Below the pieces are notes generated by a model, which made no database searches, was not told the DNA's origin, and saw only the letters and a program-made list of their open reading frames with translations. From Diphasiastrum complanatum (lineage: Eukaryota > Streptophyta > Lycopodiopsida > Lycopodiales > Lycopodiaceae): 64,000 nucleotides of DNA. Both the position numbers and the translations under genes were made by a program. Of the stretch, positions 58,786 to 64,000 are shown in pieces; position 1 is the stretch's first letter; each line of letters starts with the position of its first letter. Where the stretch lies: NCBI GenBank assembly GCA_029204225.1, contig CM055097.1, forward strand, positions 65,907,768 to 65,971,767, written 5' to 3'.

Positions 58786-59470
58786 CAAAGTGTCCCTGAA
58801 GCCCTGTTTAACGTCGAACTTCGGACATATGTTGCGGGCCGACCGTCGGTCGTTTCCTCGTCCTGTCTATTCCCACAGGTTCCTATCGAGGTTGTCCACT
58901 GGCCGAAACAGACGGCACCTGAAACGGATCCCGTTTGGAGAAACGGGGCCGTCGGACGGAAAGTTGCAAAACTAGTCCATTTTGCTTGACCTAATTACGT
59001 TTCTATCCCATCGAGGGGCCATTTTGACCGAACGATACCTGAATCGAGCCAGGCTCGGTCCCTTGAGTTCGTATCGGGATCACGAATGTCTGGACTTTAT
59101 TCCTAGGCCATTTTTGTCGATTCCAAATGTTTTTAGTTCCCCTCCCTCGCAAAGTGTCCCTGAAGCCCTGTTCACCGTCGAACTTCGGATGGACGTTGCG
59201 GGCCGACCGTCGGTCGTTTCCTCGTCCTATCTGTTCCGACAGATTCCTATCGAGGTTGTCCACTGGCCAAAACAGATGGAACCTGAAACGGATCCCATTT
59301 GAAGAAACGGGACCGTTGGACAGAAAGCTGCAAAACTAGTCCATTTCGAGTGACCTAATTGCGTTTCTCTCCAGTCGAAGGGCCATTTTGACCGAACGAT
59401 ACCCGAATCGAGTCAGGCTCGATCCGTTGGGTTCGTATCGGGATCACGAACCTGTGGACTGTATTCCTGG
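58786..59470 (+). repeat. 364-bp tandem repeat, about two units
   Basis: CAAAGTGTCCCTGAAGCC starts at 58786 and 59150. Both units run through GCGGGCCGACCGTCGGTCGT, GGTTGTCCACTGGCC, CCATTTTGACCGAACGATAC and GTTCGTATCGGGATCACGAA. Divergence is about 10 percent by eye. No protein is conserved between units, as frames shift. The sequence is GC-richer and CpG-richer than its surroundings. Confidence 0.9.
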
Positions 59471-59743
59471 ACCACTAAAGCATTCTACATAAGTTCAAGT
59501 GAATGCTACACAAGTGCTGCACATACCTGTGGTGCAATGCCTGCGATACAATGAGGACGTGGGGTTGATGATTATGGTTGTGGCTTGTTTTGATGGTTAT
59601 GGCTGTGGGGTTGTGGGTTTATGATGATTTGTTAGGGTTTAGGGTGTTATGTAAACTGTGCCACTTGTTAGGGTGTCGGATTTAGCGTGTTATGTTGAAT
59701 GGTTGAACATGCTCATATTTTAACGAGGAGATGTAGATGTGCT
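59471..59743. other. Unassigned sequence
   Basis: GT/GGTTT-rich, no coding signal. Confidence 0.3.
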
Positions 59744-59844
<101 letters not shown>

Positions 59845-60002
59845 TCCATCTTGCACGGAGCAAACCATTTCTAACTAAGCATTCAAATTTCACAGAGTTA
59901 ACCATTTGTAAGCAATCACGATAAACCAGCCATGACACGAATAAACTGTGAAAAAATATATACATCTCATCTTATGCCAATATACATGATAGTTTGTGTG
60001 TA

Positions 60003-60870
60003 TCAATATCTACAAGTCTGTGCTAAAAAAATCTGGGACTCCTCTAAGTCTGGGCCAACGCCTGCCAAGAGACGACTAGAAAAATCATCAGTGCGTCCCC
60101 TCTTGGCTGGCCTACCTCTGGGTCTGCCGGAAGGAACCCTCTGTGGTACACTCCTGTCTGGGGGTCTCCCTCTGCCACGGGGGGGTCTCTGGGAGGAACT
60201 GCCTGCCTGTGATGCTCTGAGTCGTCTCTGCGCTATCCGTCTATGGGCAGCAGTCTCTGTCTCCCTCGCAAACTCTGACCAGCCATCATCTGAAAGGGGG
60301 CGTGAAGCGGGAGTACTGGGTGGGGCACGTGAACCATCCCCTGCAAGGTCGACCGTCTCGTCTGAAGCATATGTGGGCTCATCATCAGAGGAGGGCAGTG
60401 GAACATCAGCAGGAAGGGGGGTGGTCTCATCGACATCGGCATCATCCTCGGGATCACCCCACAAAGCACGCCGAGCGGCATCGTCTGGATCAACCTCTGG
60501 CTCTGGCTCATGATCGGCCGCTGCAACCAGGCACTCATCAGGATTGACCTGCAGAAGTCAATCATTCGTGAGAATAGCCGAAGCAACCGTGAGGGCACTA
60601 AACTGAATGTCTTAAACTAATACGAAGCAAGACAATAGAGCAACGAAATATACCTGCAGCAGTAGGGCGCGTGCGCCTCCTGCCCTCATGCTGTCCGTGA
60701 TGCGTCGAACCACCCTGGTGTTGGTGTTGCAGTACACCAAGTCATTGCATCGCTCCGTCGTCAAACGGTTCCGCCTATTCGTGTGAACAAGGCTGAACGC
60801 TGACCAGTTCCGCTCGCACAAACAAGCAGAACAGTCCTGCATTAATTGGCAACCACTCGAGTGAGTACCG
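60003..60870 (-). pseudogene. Second hAT transposase relative, 5'-truncated (dimerisation domain and tail)
   Basis: The minus strand begins with QDCSACLCERNWSAFSLVHTNRRNRL...CNDLVYCNTNTRVVRRI (about 60845-60690), the C-terminal hAT dimerisation domain. A 105-bp intron follows, then VNPDECLVAAADHEPEPEVD and an acidic/Ser/Pro tail. The tail ends in two AT-hook-like cores (RGRGRPPDR and SGRPRGRPAKRGR) and a final FLAQTCRY stop at 60003. The tail frame is open throughout. The DUF659 and catalytic parts are missing upstream, where a fold-back repeat sits (60908). The intron position matches the hAT at 53530-53635, so the two are members of one family. Confidence 0.8.
60549..60653 (-). other. Intron of second hAT (105 bp)
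   Basis: Donor CTGCAG/GTATAT at 60653, acceptor GACTTCTGCAG ending at 60549. Same codon position and nearly the same length as the intron at 53530-53635. Confidence 0.85.
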
Positions 60871-60907
60871 ACCTTGTAGAGAAAATGCGAAAACTGGTTG
60901 GATGAAT

Positions 60908-61015
60908 GAGGGCGGTTCACCACGGTTTTGAGAACCGTACAGTGAACCGTACGATTCTCAGAAATTTTAACGTGCAACCGTGGTGAACCATACAGGTGAT
61001 TAATTAATTAATTAA
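60908..61015. repeat. Fold-back repeat, second copy (inverse orientation)
   Basis: GGGCGGTTCACCACGGTT, GAGAACCGTACAGTGAACCG, GTGGTGAACCAT and GATTAATTAATTAATTAA follow the same order as the reverse complement of 50720-50590. Adjacent to the truncated end of the second hAT. Confidence 0.8.
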
Positions 61016-61288
61016 CTTTATTTTTTTTGTCCCATCCCCAAAAATAGCCCAAAAAATGCCAAAAAAATACTAGAAAAATGCCAAACAGTGATCTCCGGAA
61101 ACAAGTCAGTACTGTGATGTTTTTCATAGTGAAACAAGTCAGTACTATGATGTTCTAACAATCATGACTCCTTACTCATGTTCGTTGACTCCCACTTGAT
61201 CTACACTCTTATAAAAAAAAACAAAAAACAGTACATACTAAAAAAAGGGGGGAAATCAATTAATTAATTAAATATTTATTTATTTAGA

Positions 61289-61290
<2 letters not shown>
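61016..61290. other. Unassigned A-rich sequence
   Basis: Contains repeated GT(C/A)AGTACT(G/A)TGATGTT (61107 and 61138). No gene. Confidence 0.3.
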
Positions 61291-61348
<58 letters not shown>

Positions 61349-61411
61349 TCACATTATTGCTATTTTTCCTGTGAAACCTAAAATAAAACCCTAAAAGATT
61401 AAAAAACAATG

Positions 61412-61456
<45 letters not shown>

Positions 61457-61520
61457 TCACATTATTGCTATTTTTCCTGTGAAACCTAAAAAAAAACCCT
61501 AAAAGATTAAAAAACAACGC
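61291..61520 (+). repeat. Duplicated block containing (CT)n tracts
   Basis: (CT)n at 61291-61345 and 61413-61453. Each is followed by AACTCACATTATTGCTATTT and CCTAAAAGATTAAAAAACAA, offset about 108 bp. A third short CT run starts at 61521. Confidence 0.9.
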
Positions 61521-61758
61521 CTCTCTCTCTCATATGCACGCCTCTTCTTCTCTCTTTTGCCCTTTTCTACCTTTATCTCTTGCTAGAAACTTCTCTTTCT
61601 ATGAATTTCTAAAGTTACATGTTCTCTCTCAATAAATTTCTAAATGCACATGTCATTTTCAAGCATTTCAAATGCACTTCAAATGCCCTTCAAATAAACT
61701 TTAGGGCAAACGTGGACCAATGAGAATAGACAACACCCTTTTTGTCTATCATTGCCCA

Positions 61759-61761
<3 letters not shown>

Positions 61762-61826
<65 letters not shown>
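61762..61826 (+). repeat. (TC)n microsatellite, 65 bp
   Basis: A pure run lying just before the 5' truncation point of the LINE. Confidence 0.97.
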
Positions 61827-61828
<2 letters not shown>

Positions 61829-61867
61829 ACATACCTAAGGGTGGTATTTTCTGGTCCCACTTTCAGC

Positions 61868-63068
61868 ATGCGACAGGCGGCATTTTTTCGACTACGGAAG
61901 GGGTATGCATCGTTGGTAGAGTTGGAGAGATTATGTTTCAGCTCACATGTTAAGTGTCGACTCTTTGACACTATGGTGGTTCCCTCAGCTCTATATGCAT
62001 CAGAGACATGGAGTACTGGCTTGACGGCTACCGAGTGGGCGCGCATCTCACGACTTCAGATTCATATGCTCTCTCAGATGATACGGGCTAAGCCCTCTTT
62101 CCCACATCATATTATATTGGCAGAGTTTGTCGTCCCCCCTATTCAGATAGAGGCACTGTTCCATATTGTCACATTCATACAGCGCCTAGAGGATCTCCAG
62201 GGTAGAGGCACACACTATGCTGCAGCAGCTCTGTCGTCCTCCCCGCACCTACACTCTGAGGGGCACTCCTTCTCGTGGTATTCCCATGCCTGTCGTCTCC
62301 TCTCCACATTGAGTATTCACATTACGGATCTACCAACCGGTACTCATCAGTATATTAGAGGATACTTATACAAGGCATATCTTCAGAGCACTTGGCAGGA
62401 TTCATCTGGGGTGAAGACGGAGTTTTATCGGACACATTTTCTATCTCGGGATCCTGCTGGATATCCCATTGTACCCAGATACCTAGTAGACAGTATCTCA
62501 CACAGACTGCGGATAGTGATGGGTCAATTCCGGGTTTCCTCTCACAGTTAGCCATTGAGACTGGTAGATACAGGGGCACCCTGAGAGGCGCGGATTTGTA
62601 GTATGTGTGACCTACATGATATAGAGGATGAGTTTCATTTTCTCTTCAGATGCCCAGCTTACTATGAGATTCGAGGGAGATACTACTGCTTGTTTCGAGA
62701 CCATCCACTTGCACTCTCTGCCTTGATATCGTATGAGGACTCCAAATGTGTTGCGTTGATGATCCGGGAGATGATAGACCTGCATATGGCGAGTCTTGAC
62801 GCTGACACCTCCCCCCTGATACAGCTGAGCATACAGGAGTGTCTATCCCGTCGAGACAGAGGCAGGAGAGTAGTGACTCTGATGGAGAGGCTGAGATTCC
62901 AGATGCCACCATACATAGACGGCAGAGACAGTGTCGTCGACCAGAGAGACAGCCAGCCCGCAGGCCACAGCCTGCAACTTCACGACAGCGTAGACACCAC
63001 CGATCTCGCACAGAGACAGTGCCACAGCATACTTTACATCATTTTTTCACAGCAGAGAGACATCTATG
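61868..63068 (+). pseudogene. LINE ORF2 C-terminal region with zinc-finger end
   Basis: The plus frame from 61868 reads AFFRLRKGYASLVELERL, LFDTMVVPSALYASETWS, ARISRLQIHMLSQMIR, LLSTLSIHITD, HRLRIVMGQFRVSSH: the post-palm part of plant LINE reverse transcriptase, with the conserved P.LLYGSE.W motif as PSALYASETW. After a frame change near 62590 comes ARICSMCDLHDIEDEFHFLFRCPAYYEIR, a CCHC zinc finger typical of the ORF2 end, and then an Arg-rich tail. The palm catalytic FADD motif and the endonuclease are absent. A stop precedes the zinc finger. The frame drawn upstream through the CT repeat is not part of the protein. Confidence 0.85.
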
Positions 63069-63240
63069 ATTGCTTGACTCTCCTTGTGCATAGCATTGTT
63101 TCTTGTTTTATTGTAATCTTGTTTCTTTTAGGTGGTTGAGCTTTCACGCTCCCACCGGGCACACTTGACATGTACCTTTTTTTCAGTCCTATGTACCTTA
63201 GGGTATTCCATGGACATTAATAAAGATCTTTCTTTCTTTC
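61868..63240 (+). mobile_element. 5'-truncated LINE (non-LTR retrotransposon)
   Basis: Only the end of ORF2 and a 3' region remain. The 3' end carries ATTAATAAAG (63217-63226) followed by (TTTC)n (63228-63250), which may be its tail. 5' truncation is typical of LINE insertion. Confidence 0.75.
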
Positions 63241-63261
63241 TTTCTTTCTCTCCTCCCACAG

Positions 63262-63726
63262 ATGCCACGCAAGAAGGCCAGCCCTCGCTCCATCTCTCCA
63301 CGGGCCAGCCCTCCACAGCCTAATGGGCCTCCTGTTGTCTCTGTTGTTGACTTGTCTCCTGCCCCCTTCATTGTCCCCCCTACTGACTCAACTCCTGATT
63401 TGCATGTCCCCCTCGCTGACCCTCATGCTGGCTCAACTCCAAATACTCCCCTCCTCGCTAATTCTGCCCCCCTCGCTGATGTATCCCCCTCTGTCCCTGC
63501 TCCCAACATTGCCCCTCCTGCTGAGCAGCCCTCCTCCTCTTCTTCTTACCCGTGCTTTCTTCTTCCCCATCTGATTTGTCTTCCTCAGTTCCTATCTCCC
63601 CATCCTCTTCTTCATTTGTTGTCTCCTCTTCTTCATTGCCTATCAATCCAACTCCTCTTATCTCCTACTCTCAAGAACATTACACTCCCGCAAAGGCAGT
63701 GGACTCCTATCTTGCCTCTAGCCTGA
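63262..63726 (+). CDS. Pro/Ser-rich open frame, 154 aa, unrecognised
   Basis: MPRKKASPRSISPRASPP begins just after a pyrimidine tract ending CCCACAG. The first 95 residues are Pro/Ser/Ala-rich and acidic-free, then Leu-rich. It may be the ORF1 start of another LINE, a spliced exon, or chance in low-complexity DNA. It is followed at 63743 by a gypsy LTR start. No domain. Confidence 0.3.
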   Translation: MPRKKASPRSISPRASPPQPNGPPVVSVVDLSPAPFIVPPTDSTPDLHVPLADPHAGSTPNTPLLANSAPLADVSPSVPAPNIAPPAEQPSSSSSYPCFLLPHLICLPQFLSPHPLLHLLSPLLHCLSIQLLLSPTLKNITLPQRQWTPILPLA

Positions 63727-63742
63727 GCGTGTTGTTACAGGA

Positions 63743-64000
63743 TGTCTAAGGGTTTGCGGATCCCAAGGCAATCCTAACCCTAGTTAATAAGTGAGAGGGA
63801 TTTGGCACCCTGCGTGTGTAAGTCCAACCCGATGATCACATAGTTATTTGATAATTAGAAAGTCAATAAAAGGACTTTAGGCCTTTTGCGGGACTTTTAA
63901 TGTCGCAGGCCTAAATGTCAAGTTAGTGAATAAAATAAGGGTTCCCACCAAATTTCAATTTCAAATTGGTTCCCTCCAATTATTGAATGGGTTCCCACTC
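63743..64000 (+). repeat. gypsy LTR start, runs off the window
   Basis: TGTCTAAGGGTTTGCGGATCCC... matches 2283-2540 closely (GTGAGAGGGATTTGGCACCCTGCGTG is shared), including AAAGTCAATAAAAGGACTTTAGGCC. Bases 63769-63780 are a small insertion relative to the first copy. No polypurine tract precedes it, so it is probably a 5' or isolated LTR. Confidence 0.85.

Noticed and set aside
58643-59339. Overlapping plus frames with shared Ser/Arg-rich segments as a duplicated gene
   Set aside because: They follow the 364-bp DNA repeat but change frame between units, so there is no sign of coding constraint.

Overview
The window looks like nuclear DNA from a land plant with a large, repeat-rich genome. 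It has no recognisable host gene, rRNA or tRNA. The evidence is stacked Ty1/copia and Ty3/gypsy LTR retrotransposons primed by plant-type primer sites (initiator-Met for copia, an Asp-like TGGTGTCGTTGTC site for one gypsy), a non-LTR (LINE) fragment, two intron-containing hAT transposase relatives, and long AG/CT and GT microsatellites. The exact lineage (fern, lycophyte, gymnosperm or other) cannot be settled from sequence reading alone.

Left third (1-16 kb). A decayed gypsy element (gag, protease start, extra 3' coding segment, 3' LTR) occupies 1-3010. It abuts a three-level copia nest. An old minus-strand copia gag (3011-3801 plus 16005-16345) is split by a second minus-strand copia (3802-15999). 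That second copia is split by a young, apparently intact plus-strand copia (7756-14186). The inner element has a 1317-codon uninterrupted polyprotein, two 655-bp LTRs with about five differences, and a perfect 5-bp target duplication ATCCA.

Middle (16-44 kb). This holds fragments: single LTRs, a plus-strand copia cut at about 23910 and joined tail-on to a full-length but dead minus-strand copia (23913-28276), a shuffled copia/gypsy block (29982-34304), and a gypsy 5' end (34305-37266) whose untranslated leader carries a tandem array of about 161-bp units. Next come a copia deletion derivative whose gag runs straight into RT/RNase H (37270-40545) and a truncated copia (41599-43640).

Right third (44-64 kb). 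A gene-poor AT-rich stretch with several local tandem duplications leads to a decayed gypsy-like gag/protease split by a 260-bp fold-back element with 10-bp target repeats. This is followed by a hAT pseudogene with at least four GT-AG introns (52813-55900), 364-bp tandem repeats, a second 5'-truncated hAT relative (60003-60870), a 5'-truncated LINE (61868-63240), and the start of another gypsy LTR of the same family as the one at 2283.

The window therefore reads as a history of nested and recombined insertions. Only the 7756-14186 element looks potentially competent. The most notable shared signal is a palindromic CACACGTGTG (G-box core) in the LTRs of several different copia families.
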